In this document: one piece after another, positions 1 through 10,254 of the stretch
Position numbering within the stretch: position 1 is the stretch's first letter
Layout: every line of letters starts with the position of its first letter
From: Companilactobacillus nodensis DSM 19682 = JCM 14932 = NBRC 107160
Lineage (GTDB): Bacteria; Bacillota; Bacilli; Lactobacillales; Lactobacillaceae
DNA: 64,000 bases
Assembly: GCF_000615905.1 (NCBI RefSeq)
Contig: NZ_BAMN01000006.1
Location: 95,739 to 159,738 of the forward strand
Direction: 5' to 3'
The notes under the pieces: model-generated
The model's input: only the letters and a program-made list of their open reading frames with translations
The model's database searches: none
What the model was told of the DNA's origin: nothing
Program-made: the position numbers and the translations under genes

Positions 1-74
1 GTTTATTAGGTGAATTTAGACAGGAATTGGCTAAGCGCCTGATCGACTATTATTCACGGTATGATGATTCTTGA
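1..74 (+). CDS. hrcA: HrcA heat-shock repressor, C-terminal end (partial)
   Basis: Only the last 23 codons are in the window, reading in frame from base 3 to a TGA at 72-74. The tail (LLGEFRQELAKRLIDYYSRY) fits the C-terminus of HrcA, the repressor that binds CIRCE operators of class I heat-shock genes. The identification rests mostly on position: it lies 16 bases before grpE, as in the usual hrcA-grpE-dnaK-dnaJ order. The CIRCE operator expected before hrcA is outside the window. Confidence 0.75.
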   Translation, partial: LLGEFRQELAKRLIDYYSRYDDS

Positions 75-90
75 TATTTAGGAGGAAGTA

Positions 91-678
91 ATGGCAGATA
101 AAGAGAAACAAGAAGATGTAAAAGCTTCTAGTGAACAATCAAAAAAAGCACCTAAGTCAGAGGCAAAGAAAGACGCCAAAGATGTTAAGAAGGATGCTGA
201 AAAAGTAACCAAGATCGATCCTAAGGATACAAAGATCAAGAATCTTGAGGCTAAGAATTCAGAGCTAGAAGATAAGTTTTTGAGAAGCCAAGCTGAAATT
301 CAAAATATGAATAATCGTCATAAGAAGGAAGTTGCTGGAATCCTTAAGTATGATGGTCAAAAGTTGGCTACAGAAATTCTTCCAGTTATCGACAACTTGG
401 AACGAGCTTTGGCAGTTGAAGTCAGCGATGATGCCGGCAAGCAACTAAAGAAGGGTATCGAAATGGTTCAGCAACATATGGTTAAGGCTTTGACAGATAA
501 CCATGTAACGATTATTGACAATGCTGGTGATAAGTTTGATCCAGCTGATAGTCAAGCTGTTCAAACTGTTCCTGCTGACAAAGATCATGCAAAAGATACT
601 GTCGTTCAAGTTCTACAAAAGGGTTACAAATTAGAAGATCGCGTTCTACGTCCAGCAATGGTCGTTGTAGCTCAATAG
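91..678 (+). CDS. grpE: GrpE, nucleotide exchange factor of DnaK
   Basis: The 195-residue protein is the ADP/ATP exchange factor of the cytosolic DnaK chaperone. Residues 1-50 are a charged Lys/Glu/Asp-rich extension; about 50-115 form the long dimerising coiled coil, including the typical LRSQAEIQNMNNR stretch; the C-terminal beta domain carries VLQKGYKLEDRVLRPAMVVV, a GrpE hallmark. The ATG follows AGGAGG at good spacing. It sits between hrcA and dnaK and is probably co-transcribed with them under HrcA control. Length is normal for lactobacilli. Confidence 0.97.
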   Translation: MADKEKQEDVKASSEQSKKAPKSEAKKDAKDVKKDAEKVTKIDPKDTKIKNLEAKNSELEDKFLRSQAEIQNMNNRHKKEVAGILKYDGQKLATEILPVIDNLERALAVEVSDDAGKQLKKGIEMVQQHMVKALTDNHVTIIDNAGDKFDPADSQAVQTVPADKDHAKDTVVQVLQKGYKLEDRVLRPAMVVVAQ

Positions 679-731
679 GTTTCATAATTTAGTTAATAAA
701 TAATATTAAAAATCAAAAGAGGTTTATATTT

Positions 732-2597
732 ATGTCAAAAGTTATTGGTATTGATTTAGGTACAACCAACTCAGCCGTTGCTGTACTTGAAGGTGGATCA
801 CCTAAGATTATTGCTAACGCTGAAGGTGCAAGAACTACTCCTTCTGTTGTAGCTTTCAAAGATGGTGAAATTCAAGTTGGTGAAGTTGCCAAAAGACAAG
901 CAATCACTAACCCTGATACAGTTTCATCAATCAAGAGACACATGGGTGAAGCAGGTTACAAAGTTAACGTAGCCGGTAAATCATACACTCCACAAGAAAT
1001 TTCAGCTATGATCTTGCAACACATCAAGAAGTTCTCAGAAGATTATCTTGGCGAACCAGTTACAGATGCTGTTATCACAGTTCCTGCATACTTCAATGAT
1101 TCACAAAGACAAGCTACTAAGGATGCTGGTAAGATTGCTGGACTAAATGTTCAACGTATCGTTAACGAACCAACAGCTTCAGCACTTGCTTATGGTCTTG
1201 ACAATGACAAGGGTGACGAAAAGATCCTTGTTTATGACCTTGGTGGTGGTACATTCGATGTTTCTATCCTTGAATTAGGTGACGGTGTCTTCGAAGTACT
1301 TTCAACAAATGGTGATACACATCTTGGTGGTGATGACTTTGATCAAAAGGTTATCGACTGGTTAGTTGAACAATTCAAGAACAAGAATGGCGTTGACTTA
1401 TCACAAGACAAGATGGCTCTACAAAGATTAAAGGATGCTGCTGAAAAAGCTAAGAAGGACTTATCAGGTGTTGCACAAACATCAATCAGTCTTCCATTTA
1501 TTTCATCAGGCGCTAATGGCCCACTTCACTTGGAAGAAACATTGACACGTGCTAAGTTCGATGAATTGACAGCTGACTTAGTTGAAAAGACAAAGATCCC
1601 AGTTGACAATGCCTTGAAGGATGCCGGCCTATCAATCAATGATCTTGATAAGGTCATCTTAAATGGTGGTTCAACTCGTACACCAGCTGTTCAAGCTGCT
1701 GTTGAAAAGTGGACTGGTAAGACACCTGACCACTCAATCAACCCTGACGAAGCCGTTGCCTTAGGTGCTGCTATTCAAGGTGGTGTTATCTCTGGTGATG
1801 TTAAAGACGTTGTTCTACTTGATGTCACACCACTTTCATTAGGTATTGAAACAATGGGTGGAGTATTCACTAAGTTGATCGATAGAAATACAACTATCCC
1901 AACAAGCAAGTCACAAACATTCTCAACTGCTGCTGATAACCAAAGTGCTGTTGATATCCATGTTCTACAAGGTGAACGTCCAATGGCTGCTGACAATAAG
2001 ACCTTAGGTCGTTTCCAATTAACAGATATTCCTGCTGCACCAAGAGGTGTACCTCAGATCGAAGTTAAATTCGATATCGATAAGAACGGTATTGTAAATG
2101 TTTCTGCTAAGGATCTTGGTACTAATAAGGAACAAAAGATTACTATCAAGAGTTCATCAGGTTTGAGCGATGAAGAGATCGATCAAATGATGAAAGAAGC
2201 TAAGGAACACGCTGACGAAGATAATAAACGTAAGGAAGAAGTAGACGTTAAGAATGATGTTGAACAAGCATTGTTTGCTACTGACAAGACTCTTAAAGAT
2301 ATTAAGGGTAAGGTTTCTGACGATGAAATCAAGAAGGCCGAAGATGCTCGTGATGCTTTGAAGAAGGCTCAAGACTCTGGTGATATTGAAGACATGAAGA
2401 AGAAACGTGACGATTTGAATAAGATCGTTCAAGACCTTTCTGTAAAACTATATCAACAAGCTCAAGATGCTCAAAAGGCTAGTGGTGCTGACGGTGCTGC
2501 TGGTGCAGGTACTGATTCAAAGGACGGTAAGAAGTCTGATGACGGTACAGTTGATGGTGACTTCGAAGAAGTAGACCCAGATAAAGACAAAAAATAA
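732..2597 (+). CDS. dnaK: DnaK, Hsp70 chaperone
   Basis: This is a 621-residue Hsp70. The N-terminal ATPase domain opens with [14 protein letters not shown] (phosphate 1), and [10 protein letters not shown] near residue 170 and the [10 protein letters not shown] loop near 310 are the other Hsp70 signatures. The substrate-binding domain starts after the linker [17 protein letters not shown] near residue 360. The tail is Gly/Ala-rich and ends in an acidic stretch. It binds exposed hydrophobic segments together with DnaJ and GrpE. It has its own ribosome site (AGAGG) and lies 53 bases after grpE. Long ORFs on the opposite strand here are shadows of the biased codon use. Confidence 0.98.
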   Translation: MSKVIGIDLGTTNSAVAVLEGGSPKIIANAEGARTTPSVVAFKDGEIQVGEVAKRQAITNPDTVSSIKRHMGEAGYKVNVAGKSYTPQEISAMILQHIKKFSEDYLGEPVTDAVITVPAYFNDSQRQATKDAGKIAGLNVQRIVNEPTASALAYGLDNDKGDEKILVYDLGGGTFDVSILELGDGVFEVLSTNGDTHLGGDDFDQKVIDWLVEQFKNKNGVDLSQDKMALQRLKDAAEKAKKDLSGVAQTSISLPFISSGANGPLHLEETLTRAKFDELTADLVEKTKIPVDNALKDAGLSINDLDKVILNGGSTRTPAVQAAVEKWTGKTPDHSINPDEAVALGAAIQGGVISGDVKDVVLLDVTPLSLGIETMGGVFTKLIDRNTTIPTSKSQTFSTAADNQSAVDIHVLQGERPMAADNKTLGRFQLTDIPAAPRGVPQIEVKFDIDKNGIVNVSAKDLGTNKEQKITIKSSSGLSDEEIDQMMKEAKEHADEDNKRKEEVDVKNDVEQALFATDKTLKDIKGKVSDDEIKKAEDARDALKKAQDSGDIEDMKKKRDDLNKIVQDLSVKLYQQAQDAQKASGADGAAGAGTDSKDGKKSDDGTVDGDFEEVDPDKDKK

Positions 2598-2615
2598 TAA
2601 ATATTAATTTGTGAT

Positions 2616-2675
2616 AAAGAGCAGTCATTTTAATTACTAGACCAACAATGGTATAGTATTAACAACTGCTCTTTT
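2616..2675 (+). terminator. Inverted repeat between dnaK and dnaJ, possible attenuator
   Basis: The arms AAAGAGCAGT (2616-2625) and ACTGCTCTTT (2665-2674) are perfect 10-bp complements around a 39-base loop, and the right arm ends in a short T run. The large loop makes it a weak terminator. It might lower dnaJ expression relative to dnaK or stabilise the upstream message. No CIRCE sequence was seen between the two genes. Confidence 0.35.
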
Positions 2676-2732
2676 GAGCATAAAAGATAAAATCGGACGT
2701 ACAGTCCTAGTCAACACAAGGGTGATTTTTAA

Positions 2733-3863
2733 ATGGCAGATAGAGATCCGTATGAAACTTTAGGCGTTGATAAAAACGCTTCTGAAGACGAAATTAAAAA
2801 AGCTTTCCGTACACTTTCGAAGAAGTATCATCCAGATATCAATAAGGCTCCTGATGCTGAAGAAAAGTTCAAAGAAATCAACGATGCTTACGAAACTTTG
2901 AAGGATCCTCAAAAACGTGCCGCATATGATCAATATGGATCAGCTGGTATGAATCAAGGCCAAGGATTTGGTGGCTTTGGTGGAGGAGCCGGCGGAGAAC
3001 AATTCGGCGGTTTTGAAGATATCTTTAGTCAGTTCTTTGGTGGCGGTACAGCTCGTCAAAGTCCTAATGCTCCAAGACAAGGTTCAGACTTGCAATATCG
3101 TATGGATCTAACTTTTGAAGAAGGTGTCTTTGGTAAGAAGAGTGATATTTCTTATGATCGTGAAGAACTATGTAAGACATGTGACGGTAGTGGTGCCAAA
3201 CCTGGTACACATCCTGAAACATGTTCTAAGTGTCACGGTTCTGGTTACGTCGAAGTAGATCGTCAAACACCACTTGGCCGTATGCGTACAAGAGTTGTTT
3301 GTGATGTCTGTGGCGGTACTGGTAAAGAAATCAAAGAAAAATGCAACATTTGTCATGGTAAGGGTAAAGTTAATGAGAAACATACTCTTAAGGTTACTGT
3401 TCCAGCAGGTGTTGAAGACGGTCAACAAATGCGTCTAGATGGCCAAGGTGAAGCCGGAGAAAACGGTGGACCTTACGGTGATCTATATATCGTGTTCCAT
3501 GTTGCCGCAAGTAAAGAATTTCAACGTGATGGATCAACAATTTATTCATCAGTAAATATTAGTTTCCCTCAAGCTGCATTGGGTGATGAAATCCAAGTTA
3601 ATACTGTGCATGGTGCTGTTAAATTGACAGTTCCAAGTGGTACTCAAACTGGTACATCATTCAGATTGCGTGGTAAGGGTGCTCCAGTTCTTAATAGTAA
3701 GAATATCGGTGACCAAAAGGTTACAGTTAATATTGTTACACCACGTAAGATGTCTGGAGAACAAAGAGAAGCTTTGAAGAAGTTTGCGGAAGCAGGCGGA
3801 AACAAAGTTAAAGAAAAAGATAGTAATTTTTTCAATAAGATTAAAGATGCATTTAATGGTTAA
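2733..3863 (+). CDS. dnaJ: DnaJ, Hsp40 co-chaperone
   Basis: The protein has 376 residues. The J domain (about 5-70) contains the essential HPD in [10 protein letters not shown], which stimulates DnaK ATP hydrolysis. A Gly/Phe-rich linker (about 75-105) follows, then four zinc-binding CxxCxGxG repeats between about 145 and 215 ([32 protein letters not shown]) and the C-terminal peptide-binding domains. It is a full-length class A DnaJ. It ends the chaperone group and is followed at once by a strong terminator. Confidence 0.98.
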   Translation: MADRDPYETLGVDKNASEDEIKKAFRTLSKKYHPDINKAPDAEEKFKEINDAYETLKDPQKRAAYDQYGSAGMNQGQGFGGFGGGAGGEQFGGFEDIFSQFFGGGTARQSPNAPRQGSDLQYRMDLTFEEGVFGKKSDISYDREELCKTCDGSGAKPGTHPETCSKCHGSGYVEVDRQTPLGRMRTRVVCDVCGGTGKEIKEKCNICHGKGKVNEKHTLKVTVPAGVEDGQQMRLDGQGEAGENGGPYGDLYIVFHVAASKEFQRDGSTIYSSVNISFPQAALGDEIQVNTVHGAVKLTVPSGTQTGTSFRLRGKGAPVLNSKNIGDQKVTVNIVTPRKMSGEQREALKKFAEAGGNKVKEKDSNFFNKIKDAFNG

Positions 3864-3864
3864 A

Positions 3865-3896
3865 TAAAAAAGTCGCAAATAATTTGCGACTTTTTT
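3865..3896 (+). terminator. Rho-independent terminator after dnaJ
   Basis: AGTCGCAA and TTGCGACT form a GC-containing stem with a short AT loop, flanked by A and T runs of six. It closes the chaperone operon before lepA. Confidence 0.9.
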
Positions 3897-4007
3897 GATA
3901 CTTTGATTGGGTTATCTGTGATGGTGGTATAGGTTGAAATAGTGTAAAATAAGTAAGATGAGAATTAATTCAATAAATGATAAAACATTGATAGAAGGGA
4001 AACATTT

Positions 4008-5858
4008 ATGGATCTGGATCTTGATAAATTAAAAGAACGACAAAAAAGAATTCGTAATTTTTCTATCGTAGCGCATATCGATCATGGTAAATCAACAATT
4101 GCCGATCGTATTTTGGAAAAGACACATACTGTTTCAAAACGTGATATGAAAGCTCAAATCCTTGATGATTTGGACTTGGAGCGTGAACGTGGAATTACAA
4201 TCAAATTAAACGCGGTTGAACTTGAATATACTGCTAAAGATGGAAAGGATTATATTTTCCATCTGATCGATACACCAGGACACGTCGATTTCTCTTACGA
4301 GGTTTCGCGTTCCTTGGCTGCCTGTGAGGGTGCCTTGTTAGTAGTTGATGCTGCACAGGGTGTTGAAGCACAGACACTTGCTAACGCTTATTTGGCCATT
4401 GATAATGACTTGGAAATAGTTCCAGTTATCAATAAGGTCGATCTCCCTTCTGCTCAACCTGAAAAGGTTCAAGAAGAAATTGAAGAAATGATTGGAATCG
4501 ATGCCTCTGACTCAGTCATGACTAGTGCCAAAACTGGTTTGGGTATTGACGAGTTACTCGAAAGAATCGTTTCTGATGTGCCTGCTCCTGAAGGGGATAT
4601 CACCAAACCGCTGAAGGCTTTGATCTTCGATTCTGTGTACGACAGTTATCGTGGTGTTGTGCTGAACGTACGTGTTCGTGAAGGCCTTGTTAAGGTCGGA
4701 GACACGATTGAATTGATGAGTAATAAGAAGACCTTCGAAGTTACTGATGTCGGTGTCATGTCACCTAAGGCTGTTTCACGTGATTACTTGATGGCTGGTG
4801 ATGTTGGTTATATTACTGCTAGTATCAAGTCGGTTGTCGAAACACAAGTTGGTGATACTGTCACATTGGCTGACAATCCTACTGATGAACCGTTAACTGG
4901 CTATCGCAAGAGCACACCAATGGTTTATGCCGGTATGTATCCAGTTGACAATGGTAAGTATGAAGACTTGCATGAAGCTCTAGAAAAATTAAAGCTTAAT
5001 GATGCGGCTTTGGAATACGAGCCTGAAACTTCTCAAGCATTAGGATTTGGTTTCCGTGTTGGATTCTTAGGATTGCTTCATATGGACGTTGTCCAAGAAA
5101 GATTGGAACGTGAATTCAATCTTGATTTGATCATCACATCACCATCAGTTGACTATCACGTTACAACGACTTCTGGTGAAGAGATCGTGGTTGATAATCC
5201 AGCAGAATTGCCAGATGCTTCTGAGATCAAGGAGGTTCGTGAACCTTATGTTCGAGCTGAGATCATGGTACCAGAGGACTTTGTTGGCCCAGTGATGGAA
5301 TTGTGTCAGCGTAAACGTGGGCAATTCGTGACAATGGATTATCTCGATAAATATCGTGTTAATGTTATTTACAAGTTGCCACTACTAGAGATCATTTTTG
5401 ATTTCTTTGATGACTTGAAATCTAACACAAAGGGCTATGCTTCACTTGATTATCGTGTTGAAGAGTATGAGCCAAGTGAGTTGGTTAAGATGGATATCTT
5501 GCTTAATGGTGAGTCAGTCGATGCCTTGAGCTTTATCGTCCACAAGGACTTCGCTTATCAACGTGGACGTGACATCGTTTCACGTTTGAAGGAAGTAATC
5601 CCTCGTCAGATGTTTGAGATTCCTGTTCAAGCCGCAATTGGTAACAAGATTGTTGCCCGTGCGACTGTTAAAGCTTATCGCAAGGATGTTACTGCTAAGT
5701 TGTATGGTGGTGACCGTACTCGTCGTGATAAGCTATTGAACAAGCAAAAGGCTGGTAAGAAGCGGATGAAGGAAGTCGGAAAAGTTTCGATTCCTCAAGA
5801 AGCCTTCATGTCAGTCCTTAACTTGAACAAAGGTCAGACAGACGATTCAGGCAAGTAG
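4008..5858 (+). CDS. lepA: LepA (elongation factor 4), ribosomal back-translocase GTPase
   Basis: A 616-residue translational GTPase with G1 [10 protein letters not shown]3 DTPGHVDF and G4 NKVDLP near the N-terminus, then EF-G-like domains II, III and V and the LepA-specific C-terminal domain ([20 protein letters not shown] near 570). It acts on stalled or mis-translocated ribosomes. It follows the dnaJ terminator with its own GAAGGGA ribosome site, so it probably has its own promoter. Length and motifs are ordinary. Confidence 0.97.
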   Translation: MDLDLDKLKERQKRIRNFSIVAHIDHGKSTIADRILEKTHTVSKRDMKAQILDDLDLERERGITIKLNAVELEYTAKDGKDYIFHLIDTPGHVDFSYEVSRSLAACEGALLVVDAAQGVEAQTLANAYLAIDNDLEIVPVINKVDLPSAQPEKVQEEIEEMIGIDASDSVMTSAKTGLGIDELLERIVSDVPAPEGDITKPLKALIFDSVYDSYRGVVLNVRVREGLVKVGDTIELMSNKKTFEVTDVGVMSPKAVSRDYLMAGDVGYITASIKSVVETQVGDTVTLADNPTDEPLTGYRKSTPMVYAGMYPVDNGKYEDLHEALEKLKLNDAALEYEPETSQALGFGFRVGFLGLLHMDVVQERLEREFNLDLIITSPSVDYHVTTTSGEEIVVDNPAELPDASEIKEVREPYVRAEIMVPEDFVGPVMELCQRKRGQFVTMDYLDKYRVNVIYKLPLLEIIFDFFDDLKSNTKGYASLDYRVEEYEPSELVKMDILLNGESVDALSFIVHKDFAYQRGRDIVSRLKEVIPRQMFEIPVQAAIGNKIVARATVKAYRKDVTAKLYGGDRTRRDKLLNKQKAGKKRMKEVGKVSIPQEAFMSVLNLNKGQTDDSGK

Positions 5859-5934
5859 GTAATTTGGACTTTACAAGCTGCACAAAGATATGCTACATTT
5901 AAGAAAATTAATATATAGATATTAAAAGAAGGAG

Positions 5935-6166
5935 TACTATATACTTCATCCACAGAGAGTCAAGGTTAGTGAGAGCTTGGCGTGTCGGTATATACGAAAA
6001 ACATCTTTGTTCTTCTGACTGAAATTTCGAGAGTAGGTTCAGACGTGCACCAGTACGTTATAATTGGCAAGTATTTTAATGTACGTTGAGGTGTTTTTTA
6101 CAAAAACTTGGGTGGTACCGCGGAAAATCTTTCGTCCCTTTTATTGGGGATGGAGGATTTTTTTTC
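5935..6166 (+). promoter_or_regulatory. T-box leader of asnS, probable Asn specifier AAC
   Basis: The 342-base gap between lepA and asnS holds a T-box riboswitch. The near-universal T-box TGGGTGGTACCGCG lies at 6109-6122, after a stem I with the usual GAGAG and AGAGCTTGGC elements (about 5955-5980). A terminator stem with a T8 run ends near 6165 and shares bases with the antiterminator. In the specifier loop, AAC at 6000-6002 followed by A would read tRNA-Asn. Uncharged tRNA-Asn would stabilise the antiterminator and allow asnS transcription. The specifier position is inferred from pattern, not from a folded model. Confidence 0.92.
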
Positions 6167-6200
6167 GTCTATAGTATTCCAAAATCAAAAGGAGAAATAA

Positions 6201-7592
6201 ATGCAAAACATTTTAGTTAAAGATTTATACAAAAAAGAATTTGCGGACGGTGATCAAATCACTGTTTCTGGTTGGATCCGTACGATCAGAGGTTCAAAAC
6301 GAGTAGGTTTCATCGAATTAAACGACGGTTCATTCTTCAAGAATGTTCAAGTTGTTATTACAAGTGACATGGAGAACTACGCTGAAGTAGTTAAGTTCCC
6401 AATCAGTACAACAATCAAAGTTGTTGGTGAATTAGCATTAACTCCTAAGGCTCAACAACCATTTGAAATCCACGCTACTGAAGTTATCGAAGAGGGTGCT
6501 TCTGATGCTGATTATCCATTGCAAAAGAAAGCTCACTCATATGAATTTATGAGAACAATTGCTCACTTGCGTCCAAGAACCAACACATTCTATTCTGTAT
6601 TCCGCATTCGTTCACTAGCTTCTTTTGCTATCCACGAATACTTACAAAAAAATGATTTCGTTTATGTTCACACACCAATCATCACTAGTTCTGATGCTGA
6701 AGGTGCTGGTGAAATGTTCCAAGTTACAACACTTGATATGAACAATGTTCCGAAGACTGATGATGGTAAGATCGACTACAACGAAGACTTCTTCCGAAAA
6801 GAAACTAACTTAACTGTTAGTGGTCAACTAGAAGTTGAACCATTTGCTTTGGCCTTCAGAAATGTCTATACATTTGGCCCTACATTTAGAGCTGAAAACT
6901 CACATACAGGCCGTCACGCATCTGAATTCTGGATGATCGAACCTGAATTAGCATTCGCTGATTTACAAGATGAAATGAACTGTTCAGAAGAGTTGCTTAA
7001 GTATGTTATCAACTACGTTATGGATCATGCCAAAGAAGAACTCGACTTCTTGAACGAAAATGTTGATAATACTTTGATCGATCGCTTAAAAGCTACTGCT
7101 GGTGAAACATTTGCCCACGTATCTTATACAGATGCTATTGATATCTTGGAAAAAGCTACAGACGTTGAATTTGAAGTTAAACCTTACTGGGGACTTGACC
7201 TTGATTCAGAGCACGAACGTTACTTATCAGAACAAGTTTACAAGAAGCCTGTCTTTATTACTGATTATCCTAAGGACTTCAAGGCCTTCTATATGCGTGC
7301 CAACGATGATGGTAAGACCGTTGCGGCAGCTGACTTATTAGTTCCTGAAATCGGTGAATTGATCGGTGGATCGCAACGTGAGGAACGTCTTGAAAAGCTT
7401 GAGAAGAGAATGTCTGAACTTGATATGAACGAAGACGACTACAAGTGGTACTTAGAATTACGTAAGTACGGTGGTACAGTTCACTCAGGCTTTGGTATTG
7501 GATTTGAAAGATTGATCATGTACATCACTGGTATGGAAAACATCAGAGATGTCATTGCTTACCCTAGAACACCAGGTAATGCTGAATTCTAG
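6201..7592 (+). CDS. asnS: Asparaginyl-tRNA synthetase
   Basis: A class II synthetase of 463 residues that charges tRNA-Asn. The N-terminal OB-fold anticodon-binding domain carries [20 protein letters not shown]. Motif 2 is in [20 protein letters not shown] (about 230-250), and motif 3 is [20 protein letters not shown] at the end. It is the longer AsnRS form, as in E. coli, rather than the roughly 430-residue form. The T-box leader with an Asn-type specifier supports the substrate. Confidence 0.97.
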   Translation: MQNILVKDLYKKEFADGDQITVSGWIRTIRGSKRVGFIELNDGSFFKNVQVVITSDMENYAEVVKFPISTTIKVVGELALTPKAQQPFEIHATEVIEEGASDADYPLQKKAHSYEFMRTIAHLRPRTNTFYSVFRIRSLASFAIHEYLQKNDFVYVHTPIITSSDAEGAGEMFQVTTLDMNNVPKTDDGKIDYNEDFFRKETNLTVSGQLEVEPFALAFRNVYTFGPTFRAENSHTGRHASEFWMIEPELAFADLQDEMNCSEELLKYVINYVMDHAKEELDFLNENVDNTLIDRLKATAGETFAHVSYTDAIDILEKATDVEFEVKPYWGLDLDSEHERYLSEQVYKKPVFITDYPKDFKAFYMRANDDGKTVAAADLLVPEIGELIGGSQREERLEKLEKRMSELDMNEDDYKWYLELRKYGGTVHSGFGIGFERLIMYITGMENIRDVIAYPRTPGNAEF

Positions 7593-7620
7593 TTCAAGCA
7601 TATAACTAAAATATTTATAC

Positions 7621-7661
7621 ATAGACTCCTATAATAGAAATGTTACAGGGTCTATTTTTTT
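7621..7661 (+). terminator. Rho-independent terminator after asnS
   Basis: ATAGACTC at 7621-7628 pairs with GGGTCTAT at 7648-7655 (one G-T pair), followed by a run of T residues. Confidence 0.7.
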
Positions 7662-7689
7662 ACTCAAATTATCGGAGGTAGTTAGATAA

Positions 7690-9018
7690 ATGAACAAATT
7701 CGATGCAATAATTATTGGCGGTGGTCCAGCTGGCCTCGCTGAAGCATATGCACTTAAAGCTGCTGGCAAAGATGTAGCCGTGGTTGAAAATTATCAATGG
7801 GGTGGAACTTGTCCTAACCGTGGCTGTGACCCTAAGAAAATGTTATTGAGTGGTGTTCAAGCACGTGACCGTGTATCACAACTAAAGGGTAAAGGATTCG
7901 GAGAAGCACCACTAGTTAAGTGGTCAGAACTTGAAGCTTTCAAAGATACATATACTAGTAAGATTCCTGATGGTAGTCGTAATGGTCTGATTAGTGCCGG
8001 TATCACAGCAATTGATGGTAGTCCGAAGTTTGTTGCTGAAGACCAGATCAGTGTCAATGATGAAGTCTATCAAGCTGATAAGTTTGTTATTGCAACTGGT
8101 CAGCGTCCCAGCCGTCTGAATATTGATGGTAAGGACAATTTATTTACGAGTACGGACTTTATGAATTTGAAGTCAATGCCTAAGAAGGTAACCTTTATTG
8201 GAGCCGGCTATATTGCCTTTGAGTTGGCAACTATTGCCAGTTCAACGGGTGCTGAAGTTCATATAGTGCATCACAATGATCGTCCTCTTAAGGGCTTTGA
8301 TAAGGAATATGTGGATGCTCTGGTCAAACAACTAGAAAGACGTGGTATTCAATTTCATTTCAATGTTGATACCAAGTCAATCACTAAAATCGGCAATCAG
8401 TATGTTCTAGATGCAGGTGATTTTAATTTGGTAAGTGACTTAGTCGTTGGTGCAACTGGACGTATTCCTAATGTCGATAATCTGGACTTGGAAAAAGCTG
8501 GAGTGGAATACTCGCGTAGAGGTATTCAAACTAACAGGAAGTTACAGACAACTAATCCTAATATTTATGCGATAGGGGATGTGGTTGATAAAGAACAACC
8601 TAAGTTAACTCCAGTCGCCGGATTTGATGCTCGGTATGTCGCTGACGTGATTAACGGTAAGACTGATAAGGATATCGAATACCCAGCTATTCCAACTCTG
8701 GTGTATGGCTCACCAGAGTTGGCCAAAGTCGGAGTAAGTACAATGGAAGCAGAAAAAAATCCTGATGACTATTCGGTAGTCGATCAGGATCTAACTAAGT
8801 GGTTCACGTATTACAGAACTAATGAACCGATTGCCAAAGCAAAGGTTGTCTTCAATAAAGATAATCAAATCGTAGGGGCAACTTTGATGAGTAATGAATC
8901 CGATGAGGTTATTAATTATTTAACGTTAGCTATTAATAAAAAGCTAACTCATGATGAAATTTTGAATACTATCTTTGCTTATCCAACACCAGCAAGTGAT
9001 TTGCAGTATTTGATTTAG
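7690..9018 (+). CDS. FAD-dependent pyridine nucleotide-disulfide oxidoreductase, glutathione reductase-like
   Basis: The 442-residue protein begins with the FAD-binding IIIGGGPAGLAEAY and then the redox-active disulfide GGTCPNRGCDPKK (Cys41, Cys46). A second dinucleotide fold (FIGAGYIAFELA, about 173-185) binds NAD(P)H, and IYAIGDVV is the second FAD signature. The family reduces disulfides such as glutathione, or other low-molecular-weight thiols. The C-terminal motif that is HPTxxEE in glutathione reductase reads YPTPASDL, so the active-site His is a Tyr and the acid residue is changed. The substrate is therefore uncertain. Single gene between two terminators. Confidence 0.88.
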   Translation: MNKFDAIIIGGGPAGLAEAYALKAAGKDVAVVENYQWGGTCPNRGCDPKKMLLSGVQARDRVSQLKGKGFGEAPLVKWSELEAFKDTYTSKIPDGSRNGLISAGITAIDGSPKFVAEDQISVNDEVYQADKFVIATGQRPSRLNIDGKDNLFTSTDFMNLKSMPKKVTFIGAGYIAFELATIASSTGAEVHIVHHNDRPLKGFDKEYVDALVKQLERRGIQFHFNVDTKSITKIGNQYVLDAGDFNLVSDLVVGATGRIPNVDNLDLEKAGVEYSRRGIQTNRKLQTTNPNIYAIGDVVDKEQPKLTPVAGFDARYVADVINGKTDKDIEYPAIPTLVYGSPELAKVGVSTMEAEKNPDDYSVVDQDLTKWFTYYRTNEPIAKAKVVFNKDNQIVGATLMSNESDEVINYLTLAINKKLTHDEILNTIFAYPTPASDLQYLI

Positions 9019-9115
9019 GAAGTTTGATATCACACAGTTAGAAGACAAATTGTTATATGAATTGTTCCATGCTAAGGTGAATAATATAATGTGATTAAAT
9101 TAAGGAGTGATAAAA

Positions 9116-9277
9116 GTGCTCAAGACTAATATTTATGTTAAGTTAATCGGAGTTTTGCTCATTGTCATTTTATTATCGTTGATATTTATTACAGGTTGGT
9201 CATCATATACACTGTTATTCATTTCACTTTCTGTAGCATATGGCATTTTTGTACAGATATATTTTAGGAAAAAATAA
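9116..9277 (+). CDS. Small membrane protein, 53 residues
   Basis: A GTG start at 9116, eight bases after TAAGGAG, opens a 53-codon frame ending at TAA 9275-9277. The product has two hydrophobic segments (about 8-27 and 30-50) and a basic end (YFRKK), so it is probably a two-pass membrane protein. No family is recognised. It stands alone and is followed by a strong terminator, which supports it being a real transcription unit. Confidence 0.6.
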   Translation: MLKTNIYVKLIGVLLIVILLSLIFITGWSSYTLLFISLSVAYGIFVQIYFRKK

Positions 9278-9280
9278 TTA

Positions 9281-9314
9281 AAGCAGGTGCGAATTTTCGC
9301 ATCTGCTTATTTTT
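9281..9314. terminator. Bidirectional terminator between convergent genes
   Basis: AAGCAGGTGCGA and TCGCATCTGCTT form a 12-bp stem (one G-T pair) with a 4-base loop, flanked by A-rich and T-rich runs. It serves the small rightward gene and the leftward operon ending at 9313. Confidence 0.85.
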
Positions 9315-10239
9315 ATAGTAACATTTCAACTAACTTCTGTAAGTCGTGTTTTTCAGGAATTTCCGGCAACATATTTATGTCGAACAATGCTTGGTCTTTG
9401 TACTCTTTGATCATAACTTGTGAAGCATCAACGCCGTTGTCGATCACTTCTTCAGCGGTTTCAGCTAATGCCTTTTCGCCTGTGCGACCAGCTTCGGCAA
9501 TTTTGTTCATGAAGTCAGGTCCTTTTTTACCAATGGCAAAAATTACTGGCAAGGTGAATTCGCCACTTTGTAACATGTAGAGTGGTCCAAATTCTTCTTC
9601 AGTTGTGTTGATACCAACCAAATCGAGGACCTCACTCTTGATCTGGTAGGCAATGCCGATTGTTCGACCAATTTGTCCAGCAGAATCCACGATGATATCA
9701 GATGCGTGCGCTGCTTGAGCACCGAAGCGACAGGCAAACTCGAACATGATAGCTGAACGACCTTCGACTCGCTTGATATATTCAGCAATATCTTCGACTG
9801 GTTTAACCATTTGCTCGTCAGCGAGTAATTGTTGTGTAGTGATTTCTTGAATCGCATCGATTTTTCCTTGCAAGGCATCGTCGTCAGCTGAACATTTACG
9901 GAGTTCAACGTCGATCAAATCAGAGAAATATTCGACCATAAAGTTTAGTTTGATTGAGTCTGGACCAGCTTGATGTCGACGCATCATTTCATTACGAATA
10001 TAAAACATTTGTGTTGCGGCTGCAGCTGATTGTAGAGCATTATCTCGTAGGTCCTCAGTTTTACCGAAACTAGAGAATAGATAGAAGAAGGCTCCGTGTA
10101 AGAAGCGGCCAGACTTCAAGAATCCACTTGCTTCAGAGATGATGTCGTCTTTGTTTAATTCAATCAAGTGGAGGATGTAGTCTTCCAAATTGATCAATTT
10201 TGGATTGAGATGTTCAAATTGTTCAAATGGTGATGCCAT
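9313..10239 (-). CDS. Degenerate trans-prenyl-diphosphate-synthase-like protein
   Basis: A 308-residue helical protein that follows the polyprenyl synthetase fold from end to end: KSGRFLHGAFFYLFSSFG matches the GGKRLRP region, VEGRSAIMFEFACRFG (about 158-173) the GKTA region, and GRTIGIAYQI plus SGEFTLPVIFAI (about 191-236) the second half. Both aspartate-rich Mg/diphosphate motifs are lost: the first reads FYIRNEMMRR (about 79-88) instead of HDDxxDxxxxRRG, the second IKSEVLDLVG instead of xDDxLD. Catalysis as a normal synthase is therefore unlikely; a binding, scaffolding or regulatory role is possible. It is the last gene of a three-gene leftward operon. Confidence 0.7.
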   Translation of the reverse strand: MASPFEQFEHLNPKLINLEDYILHLIELNKDDIISEASGFLKSGRFLHGAFFYLFSSFGKTEDLRDNALQSAAAATQMFYIRNEMMRRHQAGPDSIKLNFMVEYFSDLIDVELRKCSADDDALQGKIDAIQEITTQQLLADEQMVKPVEDIAEYIKRVEGRSAIMFEFACRFGAQAAHASDIIVDSAGQIGRTIGIAYQIKSEVLDLVGINTTEEEFGPLYMLQSGEFTLPVIFAIGKKGPDFMNKIAEAGRTGEKALAETAEEVIDNGVDASQVMIKEYKDQALFDINMLPEIPEKHDLQKLVEMLL

Positions 10240-10254
10240 AATGGATGTTTCTCC

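Noticed and set aside
1775..2432. Long minus-strand frames inside dnaK (and similar ones in dnaJ, feoB, gdhA)
   Set aside because: They are shadows of the biased codon use of the plus-strand gene, with no ribosome sites or family motifs.
2598..2732. A CIRCE operator before dnaJ
   Set aside because: No TTAGCACTC-N9-GAGTGCTAA or close variant was found; only a different inverted repeat is there.
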